Origin: Amborella trichopoda
Taxonomy: Eukaryota; Streptophyta; Magnoliopsida; Amborellales; Amborellaceae
DNA: 64,000 nucleotides
Assembly: GCF_000471905.2 (NCBI RefSeq)
Contig: NW_006494789.1
Coordinates: forward strand, 5,763,131-5,827,130
Direction: 5' to 3'
Part shown: positions 10,390 through 21,365 of the stretch, piece by piece
How positions within the stretch are numbered: the first letter of the stretch is position 1
How the letters are laid out: each line of letters starts with the position of its first letter
The notes under the pieces: generated by a model
The model's database searches: none
Told to the model about the DNA's origin: nothing
Seen by the model: the letters and a program-made list of their open reading frames with translations, nothing else
Program-made: the position numbers and the translations under genes

Positions 10390-12143
10390 TTCGGATCAAC
10401 ATCCTTCTCCTTGAGTTCTGCCACGAATGCCACCCATCGAGCTAATTCTACTTCACCCTCTTCCAAGCTGATATCACATGTGTCCTCATTTGATTTGATT
10501 CGTTTATTTGAACAAGAGGCATCATCTTCTCTATGAGCCACAAGATCCTGTCCAGGGGCAGAAGACTAGCCACGAAGTCTCAAAGATCTAGGGCATAGTG
10601 GAAGAGGGTAGGCACGTTCCCACCAAGAATCATGGTTCGAAGTGGTCGTGGGCTTGTCTTGCTTAGCTAACCCCTCACTAGAAGATAACTTCTTCCCCTT
10701 CCATGACAAACTTGCCTTGATTAAAAGAGCTGAAGAGTGCCGATGAAGCAAAAAGATAGGGCGACGATCGATCGCTTCTCTGGAAGAAGTGCAATTCTAA
10801 ATGTGGCGAAACTAGCTAAGAACCCTTTGCGCGAAATACACCTCTGTGAAGAATTGCCCATCAGTATAACACATGAATGCCCCATTGCAAGCAAAAATAG
10901 GGACACGTTCTCAAGGCCCCTAATCACCCAATCTAAAGACGACAACTTGTCCAAAACTCGTCGATAATTATTGACGTTTTGTGGTCGGGTGGAGTCATTG
11001 ACATATGCCAGTCCGAAAGCATCAGATACAGTCGTTGTTGATCGAGGAGGAGAGGTAATGGCGATGTGTTTATAGGCCCAAACCTGCAGAAAACAGAGCT
11101 CAAAATTAACCCAAAAACTCACACAACAGAAGCCCTGAACCTCGGAATGATCCTGCGTAGTTTGACCTAGGCGACACTAGTAGTGTCACCCAACCTATGT
11201 GAGCGACACTGGCCGTGTCGCCCAACTCAGAACCTCCCGGATCGAGCCGGGCTTTTTCCAATAAACTCCTATGTTAAAAAGATGAACTCCAGAGCCCAAA
11301 ACAGGACAAAAAATTGTGTTCCGTGGGCAAAATAAAATAAAATTGTGTTCAAAATATACCTGAAAAATCAGGACACTACCCTCAATAAATCGGTCGCCTC
11401 GCGTTACCTGGTCGTGAAGACCTCGATATATGCCCGCCAACACGGTCAGAACAATTGTGTAACTCGCTCATTCCCAGAAGGCATGGACTAAAGGACTAAG
11501 GGAGCTACGAACCGTCTTGCGACCACTTGGAAAAAGGATGGAGCCCAACAACACGAAAAGAAAAATACAGATCGGTTCAGCAGCTCCAAATTGCTCTCGA
11601 TTCTGGACCACTAGCTCCATATCAAGCCATTGGCCACGTGAAGAATAAGCAACCCCCAACAGTCGCATCGATGATAGAATGGTCGTCGATGGCAGTGGAA
11701 GGTTGATACGCGATCCCAGCTAGGTTCAGGCTAGAAATCCGTGGAACTTCCTCAAAGGTTGGCACTGTCTCACTCGTGGGAAGAAAGAAGGTATTCGTCT
11801 AATGATTGAACCCTTCAATTAGAGCTTCGAGGAGCGGAAAGTTCACATGGCAAGAGGCCATGTTCCAGATACCCATCATCGAAATTGAAGCCAGAAGGGT
11901 CATGATCTCGGGCCATTGCCGAGCAGAAAGAAACCAATCTCGGAACCAAGGTCCTAATAGGAAAGCCATTGACGTGTCAGGGAACTTCACCTGACCGAAG
12001 GCCCTGAGAAATGTGAGAGGACAGACTTTCAGGGAAGTGCCTAACAGCAAAAATAGGGGAGTCCTCCTCCTCTCTTCTATCGTCAACTCGCTCAAAAGCC
12101 TTCCCCTTGCTCGTGGAGATCGCATTATTCTTCCTAGGAGCCA
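10390..12143 (-). pseudogene. Antisense plant mobile domain (PMD) gene in Tat-like element
   Basis: PMD is a plant domain found in MAIN/MAIL proteins and in transposons; its biochemistry is unclear. On the minus strand an ATG at 12,143 opens MAPRKNNAISTSKGKAF. After a frameshift near 12,040 it continues as LLEALIEGFNH, then TNTFFLP and ETVPTFEEVPRISSLNLAGI, matching the PMD core (L..RW.P.THTFHLP.GE..PTL.DV..L.GL). It resumes as MLAGIYRGLHDQVT and IEGSVLIFQ. A consensus intron (11,359-11,084) follows, then VWAYKHIAI and YRRVLDKLSSLDWVIRG. A stop replaces one core codon after GFNH, and further stops follow QLF. It lies antisense between pol and the 3' LTR. The start of transcription and C-terminus are inferred. 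Confidence 0.78.
11084..11359 (-). other. Predicted intron of antisense PMD gene
   Basis: The 276 bp intron begins GTATATTT right after TTTTTCAG and ends TTTTCTGCAG right before GTTTGGGCC. Removing it joins LIFQ to VWAYKH in phase, the expected LLQ-VWAW motif of PMD proteins. On the plus strand these signals do not exist, so the gene would be spliced only as an antisense transcript. Confidence 0.7.
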
Positions 12144-12270
12144 TGAAAATCTAAAAATGTGACCAAGAAGAATCTGTAAAAATAGAAGGAAGATGAGGAA
12201 GAAGGGAGAGGATGAAGATGAAAGAAGAGAGATGAGTTTGGAGGATGAGAAAAGAAGGAAAAGAGGGATG

Positions 12271-12280
12271 ATTTTTATAG
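12271..12280 (-). promoter_or_regulatory. TATA-like box upstream of antisense PMD gene
   Basis: CTATAAAAAT on the minus strand, about 130 bases upstream of the ATG at 12,143. Position and sequence fit a plant core promoter. Not proof of activity. Confidence 0.45.
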
Positions 12281-12399
12281 AAAAACAAGAATCCAAACCA
12301 AAACGCATCCTATAGTTATAAACTTTGGCCAACAACGGGTTTTGATAACCCCAAAGCCCAGAAAAATAAAAATAAAAAACATTTTGAGGGTCGGAGGTC

Positions 12400-12668
12400 T
12401 AGGTGACACGCCCCGTATCACCCAATTTCATACTCAGACTTGGGTGACTCTGCCCTTGTCGCCAGGTGTCGCCCACATATTTTTTTGAAAAAACCCCTTT
12501 TAATCCCTCAAATTTTCCAATAAAAAAAAATTATATGGGCGACACGTCTAGTGTCGCCTAGCCTGCGTGGGAGACACTTCTCGTGTCGCCCAAATTTTCC
12601 ATGCCCATATTTTTTGACAAAAAAAAAAAAAACAATTTGGTGGGCGACACATCTAGTGTCGCCCAAAA
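12400..12668. repeat. Cluster of GGGCGACAC..GTGTCGCCC palindromes
   Basis: Imperfect inverted repeats with arms like GGGCGACAC and GTGTCGCCC around 5-6 bases occur at about 12,401, 12,537, 12,569 and 12,642. Related copies lie at about 11,169, 11,201, 14,580-14,670 and 14,701. Variants such as GGGTGACAC..GTGTCACCC keep pairing. Confidence 0.75.
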
Positions 12669-12784
12669 CTATTTTCCCAAAACTGCTCCGGCTCATTTTT
12701 TAGGTCCTCCGGGGACCAATCTTTAGCTTATCTTTTTTTCTATTTTTTTTGTATTTTCAAACATTTTTTTTTTGTTTCAAAAAT

Positions 12785-12980
12785 AATATGCTCCTCGGTG
12801 GCATGATCCTAAACTGCAAACCAAATTTCCCGAAAATTTCAAAAACAATTCAAAAAAATAAAAACGTTCCTCGATGGCATGAGCTTAAACTACTAACCAA
12901 CTTTCCAGAAAATTTCAAAAAAAAATTCAAAAAAATGAAAACACTCCTCAGTGGGATGAGCCTAAACTGCCAACCAAAGT
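12785..12980. repeat. ~80 bp tandem repeat, about 2.5 copies
   Basis: Units contain 'ctcctcggtggcatgagc', 'taaactgccaaccaa' and 'ttccgaaaatttcaaaa'. Both the spacing and the 'taaactgc' core resemble the array at 3.7-4.1 kb. Confidence 0.7.
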
Positions 12981-13009
12981 CCTATCTAGGGCACAACCAC
13001 CCGGTTTCA

Positions 13010-13400
13010 ATGAAAAAATGTCAAATTCTTGTTATGTTAAAGAGCCGAGACAAAAAAAACATCAAACTCATGCGATGTTAAAGAGCCGAGACAGGAAAAA
13101 TGTCAAACTCATACGACATTAAAGAGCTGAGAAAGGTAACGTCAAGCCCCGTATGACGTAAAATATCGGATGTGTTCAGGGCACAACCACCCTGTTCAAT
13201 GTGTTTAGGGCACAACCACTCTGTTCAAACGTCTAGACCCGTACGACACTAAAGGTCGGGTATATCCATTTCAATGTCAAATTCGTGTGATGTAAAAGAG
13301 CCGAGACAGGTAACGTCTAGCCCCATATGACGTAAAATATCATATGTGTTCCGGGCACAACCACCCAGTTCAAAGTCCGTATGAAGTGGTCGGGTGTATG
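13010..13400. repeat. ~45 bp tandem repeats (AAAGAGCCGAGACA)
   Basis: Repeated 'gtcaaactcatgcgatgtta', 'aaagagccgagaca' and 'gggcacaaccacc' blocks, about seven degenerate units. Non-coding tail of the element upstream of the polypurine tract. Confidence 0.7.
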
Positions 13401-14101
13401 GTCCATTGCTTCATGACGCTAAACTGCTTAGAGGACTCTGTACTTGTAAGAGTTAAAACTGCTAACTAACTTTGTTTTTCAAAATATCTTTCTCTTTTCA
13501 AATTTTCATTTTATGTTTGTGATTTCAAAAACTTTAATTTCTTTGTTAAAATCGTAACCTATCCCTACTCCAGGTTCTATTTCAAATCTCCCCCTATTTT
13601 CAAAATTTCTAAAAAAATTTCTAAAACGAAGGAGCTTGGACACCCGTATATAATGAATATCGTGTTGCCGCGTTTACCGCGTTGCTGCCTCGTCTCTCTC
13701 TTCAGATTCAGTCAGACAAGTCTCTTCCTACAGAAGGCCTTTTCCTATAGATAGCCTTAAGAAACCCTAAGGAGATCAAAGAAAATGCCAGGGATAAAAA
13801 TTTCAAACTGCAAAACCCCTGAAGTTAAGTGGCATGGCCGGAAAATCCAACTTGAGTTTCAAGCTTGTGTAACTTACCGACAATGTCGGAAACCCTAGGA
13901 GGAAAAATGCCCTAGGTAGGTAAGTTCGATGAGCACAATGACTTGGAGGGATGGGTGGTGTGCCCTTTGATCACGTGACATCAGAACGAAATTTAAAATA
14001 TCTGCTTTATCTTTGACGATCACCTGCCCCTCGAAGGATAGGGAATGCCAGAGTGTCTACTACTTTGCCACTCGCCTGTACCTCGAAAGACAGGGATCAA
14101 C
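13401..14101. other. Non-coding tail before polypurine tract
   Basis: No gene supported. AT-rich near 13,470-13,620, then mixed sequence leading into the polypurine tract. Confidence 0.4.
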
Positions 14102-14110
14102 AAAGAGGGG
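14102..14110 (+). other. Polypurine tract
   Basis: AAAGAGGGG lies five bases before TGTAGACATCCC, the usual arrangement of a plus-strand primer just upstream of a 3' LTR. Confidence 0.6.
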
Positions 14111-14114
14111 CAAC

Positions 14115-15480
14115 TGTAGACATCCCATTTTAAAACTGGCAAATTCTACTCTTTTTAAACCCTTAGGACCACATTACACTAGTAAACCCAAAATCCATAG
14201 TTCACACAGCCTACCATGTGACCCGGAACCAGTCTGCGTGCCTGAAACCCTGTTTTAACCCAAATTTTTGTAAACGCCCTATTTTACCAAAAAACTCATA
14301 AAAAATAGTAAATAAATCCGTTTTGGTCCAAATTTTCTTTGAAAGCTTCATAAGAGGCTAAAGAAAACACCCAAAGTAAATAAAAATAAATTTGGACAAG
14401 TTTTGAGTTGGGAGACTGCCAGTGTCGCCCAAGAATTATAATAAATATCACGTTTTATCATAAAAATAATTAAAAATAGTAAAAAAATCTGTTTTGATCC
14501 AAATGTTTTCTGGTAGCTTGACAAGTGGATGGGGAATGCACTCAAAGTTAAAAAAATGAACTTTGACCAAGTTTAACTTGGGCAACATGGGCAGTGTCGC
14601 TCAGCCTAGACTGGGTGACATGCCTAGTGTCACCCAGATTTGGGCAACACTATCTGTGTTGCTCACCTCTTTTTGCCCTAAGTTGAGATTTTCAGTTTTT
14701 TGGGTGACACCAGCCGTGTCGCCTAGATCCGAGACCTCTAAAATGCATTTTTGACTGAGTTTGTTGGTTGGTTATGGGAAGATATTCTCCCCAACAAATT
14801 TAGCCTCCTTTTTAGGATCTTTTCGGGACCATTTAGGGAGGGAGAAGAGAGGAGATAAGGGATTTCAGAAAAAGAAAACACTAGATATAAAAACCCTAGG
14901 ACAAAGAAAAAACCTAGGATCGAGACTGGGGAAACTTCAGAGAGAAAAACTCTAGGAGATGGAGAGAGATGGAGATCAGAAACCTTGTAGAGAAAGAAAA
15001 ACATAGAAGAGATAGAGATGAAAAACCTGAAGGAGCTATATGAGGGAAAACCCTAGAATTTGCATAGAAAGCCTTAGCCCCCTAAGAGAAAACCCAGATC
15101 TACCCTTAGGACACATACCAGATCTACCCTTAGGACAGAAAATTCCAAATCAAAGCCTTCACACTGAAGAGATTCGCTGATAAACATTCAACTCAGAGAG
15201 ACAAACGAGGACCGATTCTGATACGGGCGAGCCCTAGAAAGCTCGGAAGCCCCAGGCCATCCGACCCGGTTCGGTACCATTTCTTTCCTTTTCTTCTTAT
15301 TTTATCATTTTAACTTTATTTTGATTTGTTTTGCTAATTTTATTTAAGATCTCATTTTTTAGGCTCTGGATCATGCTGGCCCTACCATAGATCTGCTCGT
15401 TTCCAGGCAAATCTTGCCTCAGATTTGAATTAGATTTGTCCCACTTTCTTTACCACTCTTTTAATGCATTTTTCATTTAG
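14115..15480 (+). mobile_element. 3' LTR (start) of Tat-like Ty3/gypsy element
   Basis: It starts TGTAGACATCCC after the polypurine tract. It contains an internal partial duplication (a 'catcaaaaatagtaaaaaatc' type block at about 14,295 and 14,460) and several GGGTGACAC palindromes. AGATATAAAAACCC near 14,884 is a good TATA box, followed by CCCTAG-rich leader sequence. The right end is not clear: no ACA terminus or target duplication could be fixed, and the pyrimidine array at 15.5-16.6 kb may be its downstream part or leader. Confidence 0.6.
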
Positions 15481-15539
15481 TTTAAGGTGTTAAAATCAAG
15501 AGATCTTCATCGGAAGATCTGTCTGACTTTCATCATAAA

Positions 15540-16595
15540 CAGTTCTCCCTCCACTCATGCACATCTCCCAATTTTCTCTCCACCCATTCTCGTCTCCCTA
15601 TTTTCTCTCCACCGACGCTCATCTCCTTCTTTTCTCTCTTACATGCAACCACCCTCTCCCTCCTTCACATGCAACCATTCTCTCTCTCATAGTTCGTGAC
15701 TCTCTCACCTCACGTAATTATTATCTCCCACTCCTACGTAATCATTATCTCTCTTTCTCCCACGTCATTATTTTCTCTTTGTTCATTCCCTCTTCAACAC
15801 GCCACTTTTCTCTCATATTTTCTCTCTCAAATCTTCTCTCTCTTCCTTTATTGCATGCTCAAATTTTATCTCTCTCACACCACCTTTCTCTCTCTTCTCC
15901 CTGACACACCACCTTTCTCATCATTTCTCTCTCAAATCTTCTCCCACTTATCGCATGCTCAAATCTTTATCTTTGTCATGCCACCTTTCTCTCTCTTCTC
16001 CCTGACATGCCACCTCTCTCCTCTTTTTTCTCTCAAATCTTCTTTCTCTTCCTTTATTACATGCTCAGCCATTTATCTCTCTCACGCCACCTTTCTTTCT
16101 CTTCTCCTTGACACACCACATTTCTCTCCTCTTTTCTCTCCCAAATATTCTCTCCCCCATTACTGCACACTAAAATATCTCTCTCTCCTTCCACGTCACT
16201 CTTCTCTCTCTTCCCTTTCACATATTTATCATTCTTCTCCCTCACGCCATCTTTTTATCCTCTTTTCACTACCTTCCACGCCTCTCTTCTCTCTCTTCTC
16301 CCTCACACCACTTTTCTATCATCTTTCCTCAATCAAATCTACTCTCTCTCCCACCTCATCATTCTCTAACGTTCACGCCTCCTTTCACTCTCATCTCCCC
16401 CACACCACTTTTTCCTCATCTTTCCTCTCTAATCTATTCTCTCTTCCCCCACACAATCATTCTCTCACACTTACGCTCACACACTTACACTTATACTCAC
16501 ATACTCACACTCATGCTCACACACTTCCACTCTTATTCACACTCTCACTCACACACACACATACACACTCACAACATACACTGTCTTAACACACT
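15540..16595. repeat. Pyrimidine-rich ~100 bp degenerate array
   Basis: C/T-rich units include 'catgctcaaat', 'gccacctttctctctcttct' and 'ccctgacacacc', recurring at roughly 100-base intervals from about 15,850. It ends in CA-rich sequence near 16,460-16,590. The 297-codon plus-strand ORF here is a repeat artefact. Confidence 0.75.
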
Positions 16596-17019
16596 CCAAC
16601 CTTCACAACCCCCTCTAACCTTTAGTCTAGACCATCAATCCAACATGCATTACCGATAGGTTGAGAATCCGTAAATAAGTATACCTTGAAGGCCATTTTT
16701 AGTGTGTGGATCCAAGTGCTGTGCAGGAAGGCGAGGAAGCCGAGTTCAAACTCCGCTGCAAGGACAGCCGAAGGGCTTTCGAGATGATCTAAGAGGGCAA
16801 ATCACCCAATTGTGTCCCCCAAACCCAACACGGCAAGGTAGGTGCTCGATCCCTTCTTCGTCGATTAAAATATCTCTCTTTGTTGGTTCCTATCCGCACC
16901 ACAATCACATGCGCACATACACACGTGGACCCTGCGGTTGTTTGAGAGAGGATTCCTCCGACCGTGTCACTCCCACATGTGGGCCGACCCGGGAAGATGA
17001 GAAATCAGGCCCGACATCA
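16596..17019. other. Leader-like non-coding stretch at element junction
   Basis: No gene. It includes 'gatctaagagggc', also found after the array at the window start. The Ty3 integrase reading begins abruptly at 17,020, so the junction between the Tat-like material and the chromovirus lies close to 17,015. Confidence 0.4.
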
Positions 17020-17528
17020 AAGATAGCTTTGATTCGAGAGAAGCTCATGACCGCTCAGAGTCGGCAGAAGAGTTATGCCGATAACCGAAGAAGAGACCTT
17101 AAGTTTGAGGTGGGTGATCGGGTCTTCCTAAAGGTGCCACCAACAAAGGGCATCATGAGGTTTGACAAGAAAGGGAAGTTGAGTGCACACTATAGCGGAC
17201 CTTTTGAGATTCTGGAGAGAGTCGAAAGCGTGGCATATCGATTGGCCTTACCGCCCGAGTTGGCAAACATCCATAACGTCTTCCATGTATCTTTATTGCA
17301 GAAGTATCAGCCCGACCCATCTCATGTTTTGAGATATGAACCTATACTGATCTAAGAGGACCTGACCTTCATTGAGCAGTCAGTTCAGATACTGGATAGA
17401 AGCTGCAAGTATTACGTAATAAGGAAATCCCTCTGGTCCATGTTCTGTGGCAGTACCATTCACGAGAAGAGTCGACCTGGGCGTAGGAAGATGAGATCTG
17501 GAAAAAATACCCCCATTTATTTGAATAG
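17020..17528 (+). pseudogene. Chromovirus integrase C-terminus and chromodomain
   Basis: The reading KIALIREKLMTAQSRQKSYA, then FEVGDRVFLKV, GKLSAHYSGPFEILERV and NIHNVFHVSLLQKY is the integrase C-terminal (GPY/F-type) module of a Ty3/gypsy chromovirus. After a stop at 17,355 the frame gives EDLTFIEQSVQILDR. Following a frameshift near 17,425 it reads KEIPLVHVLWQYHSREESTW, stop, then EDEIWKKYPHLFE, a chromodomain ending directly before the polypurine tract. Chromodomains bias integration towards certain chromatin. The element is truncated on its left, with gag to integrase core absent. Confidence 0.88.
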
Positions 17529-17560
17529 CAGATGTATGATTTAGAGTACTAAATCCTTTT

Positions 17561-17570
17561 TAAAGGGGGA
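17561..17570 (+). other. Polypurine tract of chromovirus
   Basis: TAAAGGGGGA immediately upstream of the LTR start TGTAAGG. Confidence 0.65.
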
Positions 17571-19049
17571 TGATGTAAGGACTGAGACTATTCCAGGCTA
17601 ATTGTAGTGCGCCGACGAGGCGATGATTGAGATGGATATTGCGCCGTTGAGCGCGGATGGATGAGCATGCTGGCGAGCGCGAATGGCTAGACACACGTTA
17701 AGAGCACGGGCAGATGAGCGCACCGCTGAGTGTGGGTGGTGTATGGTGGTCTAGGGGTGCTTATTCTCTCTCATGTTTGCTTTCTCTCTCCATGCATGAG
17801 TGCCATGTGGCACATGCATGCTTCCATCCCATCATCATGTCTCCCATGCTTGCTCCCTCTCTCTCCTCATGCATGCCCACTTGTGTGTCATGTGGCAATT
17901 GCATGCTGCCACCATCCATGCTTATTTATACCCCCTTCTCATGTGTCACATTGGTTTTCTCTCTCTTCCTTCTCATTTCCCTCTTTCACCCACATTCTCC
18001 TTCTTCTCCCTTGAGCCTTTAAAACCTCTCCAAGCCTTGTCCCTTGAGCTTGAACCCAATCCTTGTGGAGCTTGGAATTCGTGGTGAAGTGGGTGGAACC
18101 CTTTGGAGTTTCGATTGGTACAGGGAATTGGATCTAGTTTCCATATCTTCATGCTTATGTTAATGCATGTTTCCTTACCTAATCAAAGTATGAAACTCAA
18201 GTATGAATATGGGTGTGAATGTGAGTGTGGATGCGTGCTATTGAAATTCTTGTAAAATGTGTTCTGATTTCAAGAAAAGTGGCATCTATTTGAGAGATTA
18301 TTTGAGTATCTTAAAAATCTTCATAGATCATGAAATTTGGTGGGAAAGTAGCCCATTGAATCTATTTTATCATGCAAAAGACCCCTTGTTCATATATCAT
18401 TTGATTTGGGTGTAATTAACCATTTACTGAAGAATGTCAGATTTATGAAATAAAATTAGGGATTTAACATGTTTTTGTGTGGAGTTTCACTAACCAAAAC
18501 ATAATATAATGAGGTCAAACTACTTCTAAATGATAGATAGACGAAGCTATTTTGAAAATGGTGTTGGAATGAGGATGAAATTCCCTGTGATTTGAAACTT
18601 ATGATATTTTTCTATGAGGGTGTCACCCTAGATTTTCTACTGTGAAAACACGAACTTCCTTCAAAAACATCAAACAGTTTGACAAACTTTAAGCCAATAT
18701 TTAGGGTTACCCCCTATATGAAAGTTGTGTTTTCATGAGCCTAGATTGTCATAAAAGTAGTAGTCTCAGGTCCAAATGATTTTTTAACCTCATGATATGC
18801 CTTTAAGGGTGGACTGTGTTCATAGTGAAAGATGTTGTAATGTCTCTTGAGCTAATGAGCATGATAATATAACATAATGATGTCTAATGCATTGGTTTAT
18901 TGTATGATTTTAACATGATGATGCCTCTTGAGCTAATAAGAATGATGATATGATCATATGCATAGCATGCTTTGGACATGTTGATGTTTTAGGTGAGTAT
19001 ATATAAAACATGCTCTTATTATGATATGTGAGCCTGGTAATCTGCTGCT

Positions 19050-19266
19050 AATGAGAAACGTCTGCCTAATAATGAGACATGCTCTGTTATGAAAATAATG
19101 CATGTTCTGTTATGAAATTAATGCATGATAATGAGACATGCTCTGTTATGAAATGAATGCATGCTCTGTTATGAAATGAATCCATGATAATGAGACATGC
19201 TTTGTTATGAAATGAATGCATGATAATGAGACATGCTCTATTATGAAATGACTGTATGCTCTGTTA
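19050..19266. repeat. ~33 bp tandem repeats inside LTR
   Basis: Repeated 'aatgagacatgctctgttat' plus 'gaaatgaatgcatg', about six degenerate units. Confidence 0.75.
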
Positions 19267-19548
19267 TAAAATAATGAATGTGCATGGTTGTAATAAGACA
19301 TGCCTATGAAATGATGAATGTGCATGGTTGTAATAAGACATTCCTTTGAAATGATGAATGTGCATGGTTGAAATAAGACATGCCCATGAAATGACGAATG
19401 TGTATGGTTGCAATAAGGCATGCCTATGAAATGACAAATGTGCTTGGTTACAATAAGACGTGCCTATGAAATGATGAATGTGCATGGTTGTAATAAGACA
19501 TGCCTATGAAATGATATGTGTGCATGATTGTAATAAGACAAGCAACAT
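19267..19548. repeat. 40 bp tandem repeats inside LTR, ~7 copies
   Basis: The unit consists of 'gaaatgatgaatgtgcatgg' followed by 'ttgtaataagacatgcctat', regular 40-base period. His/Phe-rich minus-strand ORFs here are artefacts. Confidence 0.85.
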
Positions 19549-20583
19549 ATGTTATATGATAAGAAAGTTGTGCTGACAGTTGAGATCTTTCCCTGATTCC
19601 CTGATATCTGTGTGAGGCACTAAGCAACGGGTCATCCGTTAGAAGTGTAACACCCTCTAGCTAGAGAGCAAGGATAGGGTTGCATCTTGGAAGGCCACCG
19701 CCTATAAAAAGCCCCAAAGCGCGATGGGGACTGTGTGTGTGAGGCACTATGCAACGGGTCATCCATTGGTGGTGCTTCCCTCTGGAGTGACGTAGACGTT
19801 CTAAGCATTAGGATTTGATTGGCCTGATGGATAGGGCTTCTACTTCGGGAGTATGTGATATTAGGATCCCTTGATTTATACGTGCCTGATTATGTTGATC
19901 TATGTTGATGCTCATGCTTGAATGATATGATATCTTATTTGTTATTGCTCCACCATGAATGAATCACGCACGACACATTGCTAAATACGATTTGTGCACA
20001 TGGCTACATGTTTGTAAGACTTACATGACATAGTGATAGTTATTATGAGATAATCTTCATAGGCAGGAAAGAATGGCCCCTTGATCTGTTTACTAGGCTT
20101 ATAGCTCACTCTTTTAACTTTCCTCTTTGTAGGGTGATAGCCAGCGGGTTTTGGAAAGGGCGTTCTAGTGATCGTTGTTGGAGCCCCGTACTCCCTTCTT
20201 GTGGAAACCTCTTTTTAATTGTATGTGTTAGATGGCAATTTGGCCATATAGTTCACTTTGTATTGGAACTATGTATTGTTGTTGGGCCTTTTGTGCCTTG
20301 GACTCATCTGTAATATTTTGGAGCATTTATATGTATTTTGAGACTTGTTTGTCCAGCTTTTTATGGTTATGTGCTTTATGTTTTGTTTTCTTTCGTGGTT
20401 GGCTTTGATTCCCTCTTTTCAAAGCATTGAGCGCACTCCCACCCAAGTTGCATTCGCTACATGTGGTCGCGATCCCACACCCTACTGTCCTCCGACGACC
20501 CGACAAGTATGGTAAGGATTTGGAAAGTGGAGTCGTGGGACTTAGCCTGTGATTATTTCACTAACCCAAAGAGCCCCCTAACA

Positions 20584-20855
20584 GTGATCCAGGGAGAGAA
20601 GAGAAGAGAGTGAAAGAGAGTGAAAGAGATAGAAATCTCTCACAGCTCGAACACTACGTAACTTGGTAGTTAGAGTAGTTCAAGGGTAAAAACTCTAAGA
20701 AAGTTGTCTCAGGATGACCCCACCCAGAGTGATCCAGCACAAGAGAATTTGTGTCTCTTACAAGTCAATAATATTATATGAACTGATGGTTAGAGTAGCA
20801 ATCTGAGAGTTAGAACCCTAAGGCACTATCTTAGGAAGACCTCGGCTCAAGTGCT
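20584..20855. other. Non-coding, AG-rich transition
   Basis: Two related blocks, each with 'gtgatccag', 'gttagagtag' and 'gaacactacg/ataatattat' components, suggest an imperfect ~115 bp duplication (about 20,584 and 20,730). No gene. Confidence 0.45.
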
Positions 20856-21325
20856 CAAGGGTGAGAGAAGAAGTGAGTGAAGGGAGAGAATGAAGAAATA
20901 ATAAAATAAAAGATAAATGAAAGAGAGATGGGATAAAGATAAAAGAGATGAGAAAGATAGTAGATGAAGATATATGAATGAGGGACGAGAATTAGAGAGA
21001 ATAAAGTAAGAGAATAAGAGAGGAGAGTTAGAGAGATAAAGGGGTAAGGTAGACCCACATGGGGCAAGGGTCCGTGCCTAAGTGGACAGTGGATAGATGA
21101 AACGAGAGAGTGAGAGACTAAGAGAGTAGATGGACCAGCCTATGGCGCAGGTCCATGGCTTGGAGGGGTAGGCGAGAGGTCGAGAGAGAGTAAGATGGAG
21201 AGAGAGGGACAAACCCGCCTATGGGGCACGTCCTTGAACTGGTGTTGTGAGAAAGAGAGGACGAGAGAGTCAAAGAGAAGGGGAAGTGACAGACCCATCT
21301 ATGGTGCGGGTCCGAGGCTTTGGAT

Positions 21326-21365
<40 letters not shown>

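Larger units (their letters stand above)
17574..20583 (+). mobile_element. 3' LTR of chromovirus (~3.0 kb)
   Basis: It starts TGTAAGG and ends CCTAACA, short near-perfect inverted termini. Length about 3,010 bp, in the long-LTR range of Del/Tekay-type elements. It contains purine/pyrimidine tracts, two internal tandem arrays and a duplicated 'gcaacgggtcatcc' block (about 19,627 and 19,753). The 5' LTR is not in the window, so the target duplication cannot be tested. Confidence 0.7.

Noticed and set aside
15696..16589. 297-codon plus-strand ORF, the longest open frame before the isocitrate lyase
   Set aside because: Ser/Leu/Phe/His low complexity driven by the pyrimidine repeat; open in other forward frames too; no domain.
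19146..19485. His/Tyr-rich minus-strand ORFs resembling a repeat protein
   Set aside because: Product of the 40 bp and 33 bp tandem arrays inside an LTR.
19267..19548. CRISPR-like regular spacing
   Set aside because: There are no unique spacers; the whole 40 bp unit repeats, and the DNA is a plant retroelement.
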